Position numbers and translations under genes: made by a program. Below, one piece after another: positions 49,426-59,100 of a DNA stretch of 64,000 nucleotides. Position 1 is the stretch's first letter. Each line of letters begins with the position of its first letter. The notes under the pieces were generated by a model, which searched no databases, was not told the origin of the DNA, and saw only the letters and a list, made by a program, of their open reading frames with translations. The stretch is from Thermodesulfovibrionales bacterium (lineage in GTDB: Bacteria > Nitrospirota > Thermodesulfovibrionia > Thermodesulfovibrionales > Dissulfurispiraceae), in the NCBI GenBank assembly GCA_020062545.1, contig JAGUWD010000005.1, positions 1-64,000 on the forward strand. Direction: 5' to 3'.

Positions 49426-50267
49426 CCCGTAATCCTTTTAATAAATCTGTTGATAGCATCTTTCCAGTGAGGCATAGAAAGTTTTAATGCCTCTGAGAGC
49501 TTTGCATTTGACATGGCAGAAAAATAAGGTCTTTTAGCCTTTTCCTGAAAATAGTCGGAGCCTACAGGAAGGATTAGATTATTAATGCCTATTTTTTCCA
49601 AATAATAGCGTGAGACCTCATATCTTGATGCATACCCGCTGTTTGTCAGGTGATATATTCCCCTGAGGCCTTCTTTTAGTGAGAGGAGCGTAAATTCTAC
49701 GATGTCTGCTGTATAAGTCGGCACAGAAATCTGGTCGCATACTATCTTCAGCACATTGTTTTTCTTTGTCCATTCAGATAATTTATGAAGAAAATTCTGC
49801 TTGCCTTCTCCAAATACCCAGCTAACCCTGAATAATAAAAAATTATCTATTTCTTCTATTAAGAACCTTTCACCCGATAATTTGCTTTCTCCATATTTAT
49901 TGATCGGATTTGGCTTATCATCCTCTACATAGAATTTCTCTTTTATACCGTCGAATACATAATCTGTACTGTAATGCACTAACAGGGCATTATGTTTTTT
50001 GCAGGCAATGGCCAGATTTTTAACACCGATGGCATTTGTCTTAAATGCCGCATTAAAATCTTCCTCAGCCTTATCTACTAAATTGTAAGCTGCACAGTTT
50101 AAGACAACATCCGGTCTGTAGTGCAGAAAAGTCTTTAAGACAGCATCTATATTTGATATATCCATCTGCCCTTTATTCAGGGCAACTATGTGGTGATTGC
50201 TGCAATTAAAGGATCTGATGAACTCACTTGCAAGCTGCCCATCTGCTCCGGTGACTAAAAACTTCAT
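49422..50267 (-). CDS. rmlD: dTDP-4-dehydrorhamnose reductase
   Basis: 281 aa. Final NAD(P)H-dependent reduction to dTDP-L-rhamnose. FLVTGADGQLASEFI, VVLNCAAYNLVDKAEEDF, HYSTDYVFDG, YGESKLSGE (catalytic Tyr/Lys) and FRVSWVFGEGKQNF. Overlaps rmlB and rmlC by 4 bp each. Confidence 0.96.
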   Translation of the reverse strand: MKFLVTGADGQLASEFIRSFNCSNHHIVALNKGQMDISNIDAVLKTFLHYRPDVVLNCAAYNLVDKAEEDFNAAFKTNAIGVKNLAIACKKHNALLVHYSTDYVFDGIKEKFYVEDDKPNPINKYGESKLSGERFLIEEIDNFLLFRVSWVFGEGKQNFLHKLSEWTKKNNVLKIVCDQISVPTYTADIVEFTLLSLKEGLRGIYHLTNSGYASRYEVSRYYLEKIGINNLILPVGSDYFQEKAKRPYFSAMSNAKLSEALKLSMPHWKDAINRFIKRITG

Positions 50268-50833
50268 GTCTCCCTCTGTGAGTATTCAAAATTATTGTCA
50301 GAGTGTTTCAGTGCTGGATATTTTTTGTCTCTATCTGAAAGAAAGGGACTTTTAGCAGGCCACTGGATTTTGATGTCAGGATCGTTCCATATTATACCCC
50401 TTTCATTTTCAGGGGAATATTCTGCGGTGCATTTGTAAACTGTTTCGGCATAGTCGCTCAAAACAACAAAACCATGGGCAAAGGCAGGAGGGATATAAAG
50501 CATAAGATTATTTTCTCCGGAAAGCTCGACACCAACCCACTGTCCATACGTCGGAGAACCTTTTCTTATATCTACTGCCACATCGAATATGTTCCCTCTC
50601 AGACATCGCACTAATTTCCCTTGTGCATATGGATCTTTCTGGTAATGAAGTCCTCTTAAGACATTTTTTACAGATCTGGAATAATTGTCCTGAACAAAGC
50701 GTTCTTTTATCCCAAAATTGGCAAAATCCGAATATTTGTAGGTTTCCATAAAGAAACCTCTTTCATCGCTATAGATTCGAGGAATTACAAGAATAACTTC
50801 AGGTATCGAAAGCCTCTTGAAATCGAAAGGCAT
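50264..50833 (-). CDS. rmlC: dTDP-4-dehydrorhamnose 3,5-epimerase
   Basis: 189 aa cupin. IPEVILVIPRIYSDERGFFMETYKYSDF, VQDNYSRSVKNVLRGLHYQ with catalytic His, KLVRCLRGNIFDVAVDIRKGSPTYGQW, and IPPAFAHGFVVLSDYAETVYKCTAEYSPENERGIIWNDP. Normal length. Confidence 0.97.
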   Translation of the reverse strand: MPFDFKRLSIPEVILVIPRIYSDERGFFMETYKYSDFANFGIKERFVQDNYSRSVKNVLRGLHYQKDPYAQGKLVRCLRGNIFDVAVDIRKGSPTYGQWVGVELSGENNLMLYIPPAFAHGFVVLSDYAETVYKCTAEYSPENERGIIWNDPDIKIQWPAKSPFLSDRDKKYPALKHSDNNFEYSQRET

Positions 50834-50851
50834 AATATTCTCCTTAATTTA

Positions 50852-51727
50852 TTACTTATTTGCCACTTTTGATAAGTATTGACCATACCCGTTATTTTTA
50901 AAAGAATCCGCAAGTTTTAACAGTTGTGTCTTATCAATGTATCCCAGGCAATATGCAATCTCTTCTATGCACGCAATTTTCAAACCCTGCCGTTTCTCTA
51001 TGGTCGATATAAACTCACCTGCATCTAAAAGACTATCATGTGTTCCTGTATCAAGCCATGCGTAGCCCCTACCAAGAAATTCGACTCGCAGCTTACCATT
51101 TTTTAGATATTCGGTGTTTACATCTGTTATCTCGAGTTCTCCCCTACGTGACGGCTTAATATTTTTGGCAATTTCTATGACATTGTTATCATAGAAATAT
51201 AGGCCAGTTACTGCATAATTTGATTTCGGAACCTTTGGTTTTTCCTCTATGGATAAGACTTTCCCATTTTCATCGAATTCAACAACCCCGTATCTTTCAG
51301 GGTTGTTTACACAATAACCAAAAATTGTGGCTCCACCTTTTGTTTCTATATCCACAACCGCTTTTTTGAGCAAGTCGGTTAACCCATGACCATAAAATAT
51401 ATTGTCTCCCAGAATGAGGCAGACATTATTGCTGTCTATAAAATCCTCACCTATTATAAACGCCTCTGCAATACCATTGGGATGCAATTGTTTTTTGTAA
51501 GAGAAATGAAGTCCAAGATGGGAGCCATCGCCTAATATGTCTTTGAACCTCGATAAATCCTGAGGCGTTGAGATTATTAAAATATCCCTTATACCAGCGA
51601 GCATAAGCACGGAAAGTGGATAATAAATCATGGGCTTATCATAAACAGGCAGTAACTGTTTACAGACAGCTATTGTTATGGGATATAGTCTCGTTCCGCT
51701 GCCGCCTGCTAATATGATCCCTTTCAT
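50852..51727 (-). CDS. rmlA: Glucose-1-phosphate thymidylyltransferase
   Basis: 291 aa. Makes dTDP-glucose. [83 protein letters not shown] and [18 protein letters not shown]. First of rmlACDB; overlaps the upstream glycosyltransferase by 4 bp. Confidence 0.97.
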   Translation of the reverse strand: MKGIILAGGSGTRLYPITIAVCKQLLPVYDKPMIYYPLSVLMLAGIRDILIISTPQDLSRFKDILGDGSHLGLHFSYKKQLHPNGIAEAFIIGEDFIDSNNVCLILGDNIFYGHGLTDLLKKAVVDIETKGGATIFGYCVNNPERYGVVEFDENGKVLSIEEKPKVPKSNYAVTGLYFYDNNVIEIAKNIKPSRRGELEITDVNTEYLKNGKLRVEFLGRGYAWLDTGTHDSLLDAGEFISTIEKRQGLKIACIEEIAYCLGYIDKTQLLKLADSFKNNGYGQYLSKVANK

Positions 51728-52794
51728 TTTGTACCTGTTTCCTCTTTATAGATACTAAAACCAAGCGTATTTAGCATATCAGTCATTTTATTCTTATATG
51801 TACCAAAACTCAAAACTTTTTTATATCCATTAAATGCAATTCTTTCCCGTTCCTTATCGTTTTTAAGATAATACGATAATTTATCTTTTAATTCGCGAAT
51901 GTCTTTAAAAGTTTCAATTTCTTCTCCCGGCTTGAAATATTCCCTTATACTGTCTGAATCTTCGGTAACTAAAAAAGTGCCGCATGCCGGGATATCAAAT
52001 ATCCTCAGGTTTAGCCCTGATAAATTCGATGTATCCCACTGGGATATGTTTATTGCTATCTTTGTTTTATTATACAATTCCACAAGTCTTTCGCCCCAAA
52101 TGCCGTCGCTTTTTACCATCTTGCGTATCGCAAAATTTAATATATTTTTTCTTAACCATTTGGGACCGTAAATTGAAATGGGATAGTCTGTTAATTCTTC
52201 TATGATGTCCTGTCTTTTTTGTGTCCAGCTTCCTACAAACACAACATCATTGGCATATTGTTTATCAAAACCGGTATGGAGTGGCCTGTAAAGAATGTCA
52301 TCCAAGGCTATGGCAGGCAGATGCTCTATTTTGTCTTTAACAGTATACCCTTCTTTGTGGATGCAGAAAAAGTGGTCGTAGAATTTTGCCTCGGAAAGCA
52401 TGAGATCAAACCATTTAGGGCCCTTGACCCACCAGCCTACAATTTTCTTAATTCCATATCTCGTTTTCAGATATTGCAGATATTCTCCGTCAAATCCATG
52501 CCCCCTCAAAATGAAAAGCATGTCGGGCTTAAATCCGGCTACTGCATTTTCTAAAAGCCTCTGGCGGAATTTTTGATTGTAATTTTTTGATATGTCAATT
52601 TTTTTAAGACCAAGGTTCCAGAATATTTTATTCACAGGTTTAAAAAAATATTTCTCTAATGGACTGTTGATGCCGCTGTTAAAACAAAGCACTTCACAGT
52701 TGAGGGCCTGTAATGCTCTCGTGCACGATGCACCGAGCGGGATACTGTTAGATCCGAAAAAATAGCTTACAATTATTTTGGGGAAATTTCTCAT
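51724..52794 (-). CDS. CgeB-like glycosyltransferase
   Basis: 356 aa. N-terminal half is variable; C-terminal half shows the glycosyl-transferase family-1-like region ([85 protein letters not shown]-type motif). Such proteins sit in O-antigen and spore-coat polysaccharide clusters. Donor and acceptor unknown; adjacency to rmlA suggests a rhamnose-containing glycan. Confidence 0.82.
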   Translation of the reverse strand: MRNFPKIIVSYFFGSNSIPLGASCTRALQALNCEVLCFNSGINSPLEKYFFKPVNKIFWNLGLKKIDISKNYNQKFRQRLLENAVAGFKPDMLFILRGHGFDGEYLQYLKTRYGIKKIVGWWVKGPKWFDLMLSEAKFYDHFFCIHKEGYTVKDKIEHLPAIALDDILYRPLHTGFDKQYANDVVFVGSWTQKRQDIIEELTDYPISIYGPKWLRKNILNFAIRKMVKSDGIWGERLVELYNKTKIAINISQWDTSNLSGLNLRIFDIPACGTFLVTEDSDSIREYFKPGEEIETFKDIRELKDKLSYYLKNDKERERIAFNGYKKVLSFGTYKNKMTDMLNTLGFSIYKEETGTK

Positions 52795-52803
52795 TCGTGA
52801 TTT

Positions 52804-53910
52804 TTATTGTTTATATGCATTTGTCAGGAAATTATACAATTTTTCGCTTAAGACTCTGTAATCTCTTTGTTCCTTTACTATTTTTCTGCCTTTCATTCCC
52901 ATCGCAAATATTTTTTCTTTTGGTGTGTTTAAAATTTCTTTTACGGCTCTCTGGATATCCGTTTTTGTAAGGCTGCAAAAGAAAGCACTTTCATCATTGA
53001 AAAGGTGAGTATATTCCGGTAGATAATTTATCAGGGCAGGAACTCCGATACTGTAATACTCCAGTGTTTTTGTCGGCGAGGAGACATTGTACAGATCATT
53101 TTCAGGAATCAATCCGATACCAATATCATAGTCTGCTATCCGATTAAAAAGTTCTTTTCTTGAGATTGCAGGGTAAATGTGTATCCTTACATCACCCATA
53201 TTTTTTATTTTTCTGGTTGTTTCATTGCTGCTCTGTGTAAATATATCCAGGACAAATTCTTCTTTTAATTCTGAAATGGCTTCGATGATTATATCTGTCT
53301 TTCTGAGGTGATCCACAGTTCCGGTATAAATGAATTTTTTTAGCTGATCGCTATTCGGCTTGTATGATGGCAGGTTGTTAAAATAAACACCCATTGGAAG
53401 GGGCAAATAATTGATATCTATGTCCGGGTAAAATGTACTTTTAAACTCTTTCGACATGACAATAAGGAAGTCGCATTTTTTAACAAGGTTTTTTTCAAGA
53501 TAGGTTCTTATCTTGTATTCTATGACTTTCCTGAAGACAGCCCTATTCTCTTCCTTTGCCTCAAATAACCGCCTGAAGGTGTGGGGAAACGAGTGCCAGA
53601 AACCAACACGGTAATTGTATCGGGCTTTATTTTTTAAGACATCTCTTAGCACCGGGAAGAAATTTCTTGCGATAACGCTGTCTATCTGATTTAGGTCAAT
53701 GACTTTATTCAATTCCCAGGTTATATTTTTTCTCTTGTATGAATAAGGGATATAAATTTTATTTTCTTTTATGCGAATGCTGTCGGAGGTCCTGGTAAAA
53801 TAAACTATATACACTTTTTCGCACCACTCCTTAAGATATGTGCCGAAGATGCCTTCTATAGAAGAGTGATTTGAATCTTCAAACTGATCCGTTATGCATA
53901 AAATCTTCAT
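52804..53910 (-). CDS. Glycosyltransferase, GT4-like
   Basis: 368 aa from the ATG at 53910 (MKILCITDQFED); an ATG at 53931 is possible. GT-B fold: YIYTGTVDHLRKTDIIIEAISELKEEFVLDIFT-like donor domain start, YDIGIGLIPENDLYNVSSPTKTLEYYSIGVPALIN (EX7E-type region), and a C-terminal NAYKQ tail. Its start overlaps the preceding GT9 gene by 32 bp. Confidence 0.85.
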   Translation of the reverse strand: MKILCITDQFEDSNHSSIEGIFGTYLKEWCEKVYIVYFTRTSDSIRIKENKIYIPYSYKRKNITWELNKVIDLNQIDSVIARNFFPVLRDVLKNKARYNYRVGFWHSFPHTFRRLFEAKEENRAVFRKVIEYKIRTYLEKNLVKKCDFLIVMSKEFKSTFYPDIDINYLPLPMGVYFNNLPSYKPNSDQLKKFIYTGTVDHLRKTDIIIEAISELKEEFVLDIFTQSSNETTRKIKNMGDVRIHIYPAISRKELFNRIADYDIGIGLIPENDLYNVSSPTKTLEYYSIGVPALINYLPEYTHLFNDESAFFCSLTKTDIQRAVKEILNTPKEKIFAMGMKGRKIVKEQRDYRVLSEKLYNFLTNAYKQ

Positions 53911-54979
53911 ATTGGCTAAAGACCTCATCAACAGTTATAAGCCTCATGGCGCTGTCATCTCTTTTTTTCTTCGGCAAACCGGCTATGAATCTGCCATTTT
54001 TCTGAATAATTCTATGTATCTGATGATCCTGATACGCACCTGTAACCTTGCTGTCAGCTGCAGAGAAGAGAGAAATTGTTGGAACTTTTATCGCGATAGC
54101 AAGGTGCATCGGGCCTGTATCGCCTGTGATCAAAAGCTTGAAACTCTCTATTAGATAGGGCAATTCATCAATCCTGAATTTTCCGCAGCAGTTTATCACC
54201 CTTGTGCCGCAGGCTTTAACAATTTGTTCTCCCAATGCATATTCTTTTTTTACCCCTGTAATCACTATTCTGGTATCAGGATATAAGGATAATATTTTTT
54301 TTGCTAACTCTATGAAGTTCTCAATAGGCCACATATTATAAACATGGGATGCCCCGATTTGGAATCCGATAAGATTATTCTCATCGTTTAAAAAGCTCTT
54401 AACTTTCGCCTCTTTTGTTTTATCAGTCAAAGGAGGTATTTCCATGGTTTTATCAATAATTGTCCCCCCTATTTTTCTGACCAAGTCGAGCCTATCTTCA
54501 ATTGTGTGCTGGTATTTTTGCTCAAATTCAAATGACAGATATTTTCTGTGAGGACTCATGGTAGGATGCTTTAAGATGAGGTTTGCCCCGCTTAAAATTG
54601 AGAATGCAATATCCTGAGGACCATTCCCGTGAAATATTAAAGCAACCTCAGGCCTTTCCTCCCGGAGTGCGGCTATTGTTTTAAAAAATTTTTTATACCC
54701 TCCATGATACAGTACTATGTTATCTATATACGGGAAATCATCAAATAACGGAGCTATGTCTTTATGTATTAAGGCGGTTATTTTTGCTTCAGGAAAGGAC
54801 ATCCTGAGGCTTTTGATGGCTGGGGTGGAAAGAAAGGTATCCCCCAGCGCAGTAGAAGATATAACCAGAAAGCGATTTGGTTTGAAATTCAACTCGTCTA
54901 TTTTCTTTAGCTGTCCAGGATGTTTTTTAATATGCCTTTTTATGTAGGAGTCTAATAATTTATGAAAAAACCTATTCAC
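53879..54979 (-). CDS. GT9 heptosyltransferase-like enzyme
   Basis: 366 aa. NRFLVISSTALGDTFLSTPAIKSLRMSFPEAKITALI, IGFQIGASHVYNMWPIENFIELAKKI, and LLITGDTGPMHLAIAIKVPTISLFSAADSKVTGAYQD. ADP-heptose:LPS heptosyltransferase superfamily; second of three in this operon. Confidence 0.9.
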   Translation of the reverse strand: MNRFFHKLLDSYIKRHIKKHPGQLKKIDELNFKPNRFLVISSTALGDTFLSTPAIKSLRMSFPEAKITALIHKDIAPLFDDFPYIDNIVLYHGGYKKFFKTIAALREERPEVALIFHGNGPQDIAFSILSGANLILKHPTMSPHRKYLSFEFEQKYQHTIEDRLDLVRKIGGTIIDKTMEIPPLTDKTKEAKVKSFLNDENNLIGFQIGASHVYNMWPIENFIELAKKILSLYPDTRIVITGVKKEYALGEQIVKACGTRVINCCGKFRIDELPYLIESFKLLITGDTGPMHLAIAIKVPTISLFSAADSKVTGAYQDHQIHRIIQKNGRFIAGLPKKKRDDSAMRLITVDEVFSQYEDFMHNGSV

Positions 54980-55760
54980 TTTTCTTTATCTTGAGATAAA
55001 TCTTCGAAAGAATTGTATTTGTATATATTAACATCCTTTTTTTAAACCATGCAACGCTGTCTTTGACAACTATCCTCTTAATTGCAAAAGGATTTGAGTT
55101 TTGTTTTACAACCCCGTGTTTTGTTGTGAATATGGCTCTGTAATTTGCGGTCCTTGCTATTTCTACAGCGGTTTCATTGTGTTTGCCGTATGGCCAGCAG
55201 AGGTAGGGGCATGGTTTGTTTAGCTTCTCCTCAATAGTTTTTTTAGATTCCCCGAGTTCTTCCAGAAGTTCATTCTCTGATAAACCGTTACACCTTGCAT
55301 GACTTTTTGTATGGGAATAAAACTCCACAAGACTGCTGTCAGCCATCTCCTTTATGAGCTCCCAGTTAAGCACAACTCTATAATCCTCATTTTTCTCTAT
55401 GAGCAGTTTTGATTCATTATGAGTTGGAACGGAAGCAGGGATCACGGTCTTATTTTTAGAAGCCCTCTCTGTCCTGTCTGTAATTACAAAGATGGTCGCA
55501 TTGATTTTATATTTTTTAAGCACAGGAAAGGCATATATATAGTTATCCAGCCAACCATCGTCAAAGGTAACGACTACCGATTTTTCTTTAATGGTTAATT
55601 TCCCGTTTATAAAATCCAGCAATTCATTTATCTTTAATGTCCTGTATCCAGATTTATGCAAATACTCCATCTGCCCTTCGAAGACATCAGGGGTTACAGT
55701 GACCATGTCTCTTCTATGTGGATTGATGTGGTGATACATTAATACCGGAATAGGTTTCAC
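54972..55760 (-). CDS. Polysaccharide deacetylase family protein
   Basis: 262 aa. NodB-homology domain: VLMYHHINPHRRDMVTVTPDVFEGQMEYL, catalytic VVTFDDGWLDNYIYAFPVLKKY (Asp pair), HTKSHARCNGLSENEL (metal His) and CPYLCWPYGKHNETAVEIA. No signal peptide, so a cytoplasmic or peripheral enzyme acting on N-acetyl sugars of LPS precursors is possible. Confidence 0.92.
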   Translation of the reverse strand: MKPIPVLMYHHINPHRRDMVTVTPDVFEGQMEYLHKSGYRTLKINELLDFINGKLTIKEKSVVVTFDDGWLDNYIYAFPVLKKYKINATIFVITDRTERASKNKTVIPASVPTHNESKLLIEKNEDYRVVLNWELIKEMADSSLVEFYSHTKSHARCNGLSENELLEELGESKKTIEEKLNKPCPYLCWPYGKHNETAVEIARTANYRAIFTTKHGVVKQNSNPFAIKRIVVKDSVAWFKKRMLIYTNTILSKIYLKIKKSE

Positions 55761-56851
55761 GGGGCTTTATCCTTTAAAAGGGATGAATAAAGGGCATGCA
55801 TCTTCTCGCACATCTTTTCTACGGTATAATTTTGCTTAGCGATTTTTCTCCCTTCTATCCCCATGATACTCAGTTTCTCTTTATCCTGAAGCGCCATGAT
55901 GATTGCTTCTGCTAATGCATGGGGATTATCAGGTTCCACCAGATAGCCATTTATACCGTCTTTTATTACTTCGCCAACTCCACCTACATTTGTTCCTATG
56001 ACCGGCTTTTCCATTGCCATTGCCTCTATAAATGATGTCCCGAGTGCCTCCTGTAGGGTAGGGAGAACGAAGACATCTATGGATTTAAGAATATTTGGAA
56101 TATCCTTTCTAAGGCCGAGCATGAAGACTTTATCCGAGAGTCCGAGTTGTTCTATTTTGGTTATAATGTTTTCTTTTTGAGGACCGTCGCCTGCAAAGAC
56201 AAAAACAGCATCCGGAATTTTTTTTAGTATCAAAGGAATTGCCTCAAGCAGTATGCGATGTCCCTTCTTTTTTCTTAAAATTGCAATTGTTCCAATCAGC
56301 GGAATCTCTGGTTCCAGTCCCAATTCTTGTTTCAGTTTTCCATCGACCTTCTCTGGATCGAACCTGCTTGTATCAATGCCTGTTGGAATTGCGACCACCT
56401 TATCTGGAGATATGCCTTCATTTATCAAATACTGGCGCACATATTTGCTGACCGTGACAACCTTGTGTGGAAGCACACTATATGTAGTCTTTGATGTTAT
56501 GGGCAGTGCCAGGTGTCGTGTTCTGACTATTACTGGTTTTTTTCGTGAGAGCCTTCCTGCAATGCCTGCAAGGAGACTGTCCCTTCCACTATGGGTGCTT
56601 ATCACATCGATTTTTTCATTTTTTATCAGGTTAAGCATATATTTAATCGCAAAGAGGTCATAGCTTTTTCTCATTTTGCATGTACGCACTTCGATGCCTT
56701 CTGCACGAGCCCTTTTTGCAAGCACACTGTCAGGTTGACAAAGAATTATTACTCTAACGCCAAGTCTCTTCAGACCGATGGATTCCTGAAGTGTCCTGTT
56801 TTCCTGCCCTCCCCAGCCTGTGGACGATTCTGTATGGAGTATGGTGAGCAT
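55757..56851 (-). CDS. GT4 glycosyltransferase
   Basis: 364 aa. HTESSTGWGGQENRTLQESIGLKRLGVRVIILC, SRKKPVIVRTRHL, PTGIDTSRFDPEKV, IGTIAILRKKKGHRILLEAIPLI, and IDVFVLPTLQEALGTSFIEAMAMEKPVIGTNVGGVGEVIKDG (EX7E). RfaB/WaaG-like retaining enzyme of core synthesis. ATGA overlap with the deacetylase. Confidence 0.93.
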   Translation of the reverse strand: MLTILHTESSTGWGGQENRTLQESIGLKRLGVRVIILCQPDSVLAKRARAEGIEVRTCKMRKSYDLFAIKYMLNLIKNEKIDVISTHSGRDSLLAGIAGRLSRKKPVIVRTRHLALPITSKTTYSVLPHKVVTVSKYVRQYLINEGISPDKVVAIPTGIDTSRFDPEKVDGKLKQELGLEPEIPLIGTIAILRKKKGHRILLEAIPLILKKIPDAVFVFAGDGPQKENIITKIEQLGLSDKVFMLGLRKDIPNILKSIDVFVLPTLQEALGTSFIEAMAMEKPVIGTNVGGVGEVIKDGINGYLVEPDNPHALAEAIIMALQDKEKLSIMGIEGRKIAKQNYTVEKMCEKMHALYSSLLKDKAP

Positions 56852-57985
56852 CTATTTTTTTATGTCCCTTAGCTTTTTGTTCAAGATGGATATAATCTCT
56901 GCAGGCTTTATGTCTTCAAGACATCTGCTTATTTTACTTCCATTGCATCCGTCTTTTCCACAGGGGATGCATTCCCAATTCCTTTGAATAACAGTATGCA
57001 TTCCGAATGTTTGTATTCCATTCCTATTGGAGTAAGGGTTTCCAAGATTTGAGATTTTATTGTCCCACGGCCCCCAGTTGAATGCGCCGCTCGGGCCGAA
57101 CAGGGCAACAACAGGCGTTCCAACTGCCGCGGCAATATGCATGGGTGCAGAATCGACGCCGAAGAATAAATCAGAAATTTCCGATAGTGCGCCGACTTGT
57201 TTTATTGTTGTTTTTCCGCAGAGGTCTATTAACCGCAAATCGGGACTGTCTCCTACTAAAGATAGAATTCTCCTCGCCTTTTCCATTTCTCGCCTGTCAG
57301 GGGATGATGTGACTATTACTGCATTCCCACTATCAAGTAACCATCTTGTTATTTCCGCCATATACTCATCATTCCAGCACTTGAAGAGCCATCTTGAAGT
57401 TGGGTGAATATGTACAATGCCTGCATTTTTATCAACGCTGTTTTCTTTAAGGATGCTTTTTGCAAATGCCTTGTCCTCTTCAGGGATATAGAAATCCACG
57501 GACAGGTCTTCTGTATTTATTCCAAATCCTTTTACAACATCGAGGTTTTGCAATACCATGTGTCCGCTCCCGTCAGGCTCCGACAGGTGAGTATAGATTG
57601 ACTGTTTCCCTAAAAATCCCTTTTTAGATTTCCAGCCAAATCTATATTTTGCACCTGACACAAATGATAATATTGCAGCCCTGTCTCCACCAGTGAGGTC
57701 GACTGTCATATCAAAACCATTTGCTCTGATATTTTTGAGAAAGGCTATTTCTTTTGTATATCGCCTTATAGTCGGTAGTCTTTTTATGCTTCTGTCCATG
57801 GTGAGTATTTCATCTATCAGCGGGTTCCCTCTCAGGGCATCCTCTGTGCCGGAATTTACAAGGGCTGTTGTGTGCGCATCGGGAAATGTCTCCTTTAATG
57901 CCCTGAATACAGGAATAGCAAGAAGCACATCGCCGATATGTCTGAGTTTTATAACAAGTATTTTTTTTATGCCGGCGAAATTCAT
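56852..57985 (-). CDS. GT9 heptosyltransferase (RfaF/RfaC-like)
   Basis: 377 aa. ILVIKLRHIGDVLLAIPVFRALKETFPDAHTTALV, GIVHIHPTSRWLFKCWNDEYMAEI, DLFFGVDSAPMHIAAAVGTPVVALFGPSGAFNWGPWDN and a Cys-bearing C-terminal CIPCGKDGCNGSKISRCLEDI typical of heptosyltransferases. The clearest true LPS heptosyltransferase of the three. Confidence 0.93.
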   Translation of the reverse strand: MNFAGIKKILVIKLRHIGDVLLAIPVFRALKETFPDAHTTALVNSGTEDALRGNPLIDEILTMDRSIKRLPTIRRYTKEIAFLKNIRANGFDMTVDLTGGDRAAILSFVSGAKYRFGWKSKKGFLGKQSIYTHLSEPDGSGHMVLQNLDVVKGFGINTEDLSVDFYIPEEDKAFAKSILKENSVDKNAGIVHIHPTSRWLFKCWNDEYMAEITRWLLDSGNAVIVTSSPDRREMEKARRILSLVGDSPDLRLIDLCGKTTIKQVGALSEISDLFFGVDSAPMHIAAAVGTPVVALFGPSGAFNWGPWDNKISNLGNPYSNRNGIQTFGMHTVIQRNWECIPCGKDGCNGSKISRCLEDIKPAEIISILNKKLRDIKK

Positions 57986-59100
57986 TTTGCCACCAGTTGC
58001 ATTGCTCCCATAAACTTTCTCGCAGCCATTTCTATTGGAAATGCACAGGCCTTTTCCCTTGCCGTTTTACCCATGGATTCGAGATTTGCAAGCGAGAGAT
58101 TTATTTTATCAGCAAGTTCTCTTGCATCAAAGAGGCCGTCCATAACAAAGCCCTCATTTCCATTCTCTATCAGTTCTGCCACGCCGTTGTTTTTGGTTGT
58201 TATCACAGGTATTCCAGATGCCATTGCCTCTAATGTTGCATTGCTGAACGGGTCATAAAGGGTCGGCAGCACAAACAAATCTGATGCTGCGTAGAATTTT
58301 TCTATCTCTTTCTGTGTGCCGAGGAAAATAATTTTGTCATGGACTCCCAGCTTTTCTGCCAAAGTCTTGTATTTGTTAGTATCACCTTTGCCGACAATCA
58401 GGGTTTTTATATCCTCTTTTATTAATGACATGGCATGTATAAGGGTCTTAAGCCCCTTCCTTTCAAATCCAGAGCCCACAAAAAGCAGAACCTTTGAGCC
58501 CTTCGGTATGCTGAGGTTATTTCTTGTGTCATCGCGCCATTTCTCTTTATTTTCAGGAGAAAACCTCGCCAGATCCACTCCGTTGTAGATTATCATTATC
58601 CTGTCTTCAGGCACGGCATAGTGACTTATAATCTGCTTCTTTACCATTTTTGAATTGGCAATTATAAGTTTTGTATTTTCGAAGAGTTTTTTTTCGAGAT
58701 TAAGAAGCGTTATATGAAGCGGATTTATTTTGAAAGACAGTCTTTTATAAAGGGGTTCGACCCGGGACCTTATATTCAGCCATTCTGCATGGCATCCTTC
58801 GCCAGCCCTGTATATGTCCTGGCATGTCGTCCTCTCAAAACTTATAATACAGTCGTAAAATTGTGACCCGTGACCCGTGACCCGTGACCGAGTGTTCATA
58901 TTAAATGTCAGCGTGCTGAGAAAAGAGGTGAAGGGAATAATAGTAACCTTATGAAATGTTATCCCTTCTTCATCGACCCATTGATTTGCGAATACATGTA
59001 TTTCATGGCCTGAATTTTTGAGGTGTTTTATAAGAGTTTGCAGATACCTCTCTGCACCGCCATGGATAGAAAACCTTTTTTTTATGAATGCAAGCCTCAT
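57982..59100 (-). CDS. GT4 glycosyltransferase (RfaG-like)
   Basis: 372 aa from the ATG at 59100, which overlaps the upstream stop by 4 bp; an ATG at 59127 is possible. FIKKRFSIHGGAERYLQTLIKHLKN, YNGVDLARFSPENKEKWR, LLFVGSGFERKGLKTLIHAM, and SDLFVLPTLYDPFSNATLEAMASGIPVITTKNNGVAELIENG. WaaG-like. A heptamer array (58863-58890) encodes RSRVTGHGS near residue 70. Confidence 0.93.
   Translation of the reverse strand: MRLAFIKKRFSIHGGAERYLQTLIKHLKNSGHEIHVFANQWVDEEGITFHKVTIIPFTSFLSTLTFNMNTRSRVTGHGSQFYDCIISFERTTCQDIYRAGEGCHAEWLNIRSRVEPLYKRLSFKINPLHITLLNLEKKLFENTKLIIANSKMVKKQIISHYAVPEDRIMIIYNGVDLARFSPENKEKWRDDTRNNLSIPKGSKVLLFVGSGFERKGLKTLIHAMSLIKEDIKTLIVGKGDTNKYKTLAEKLGVHDKIIFLGTQKEIEKFYAASDLFVLPTLYDPFSNATLEAMASGIPVITTKNNGVAELIENGNEGFVMDGLFDARELADKINLSLANLESMGKTAREKACAFPIEMAARKFMGAMQLVAK
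58863..58890. repeat. Heptamer array in a GT4 gene
   Basis: GTGACCC three times plus GTGACCG. Same unit family as the degenerate array at 59553-59587 in the next gene upstream in the operon. Confidence 0.88.
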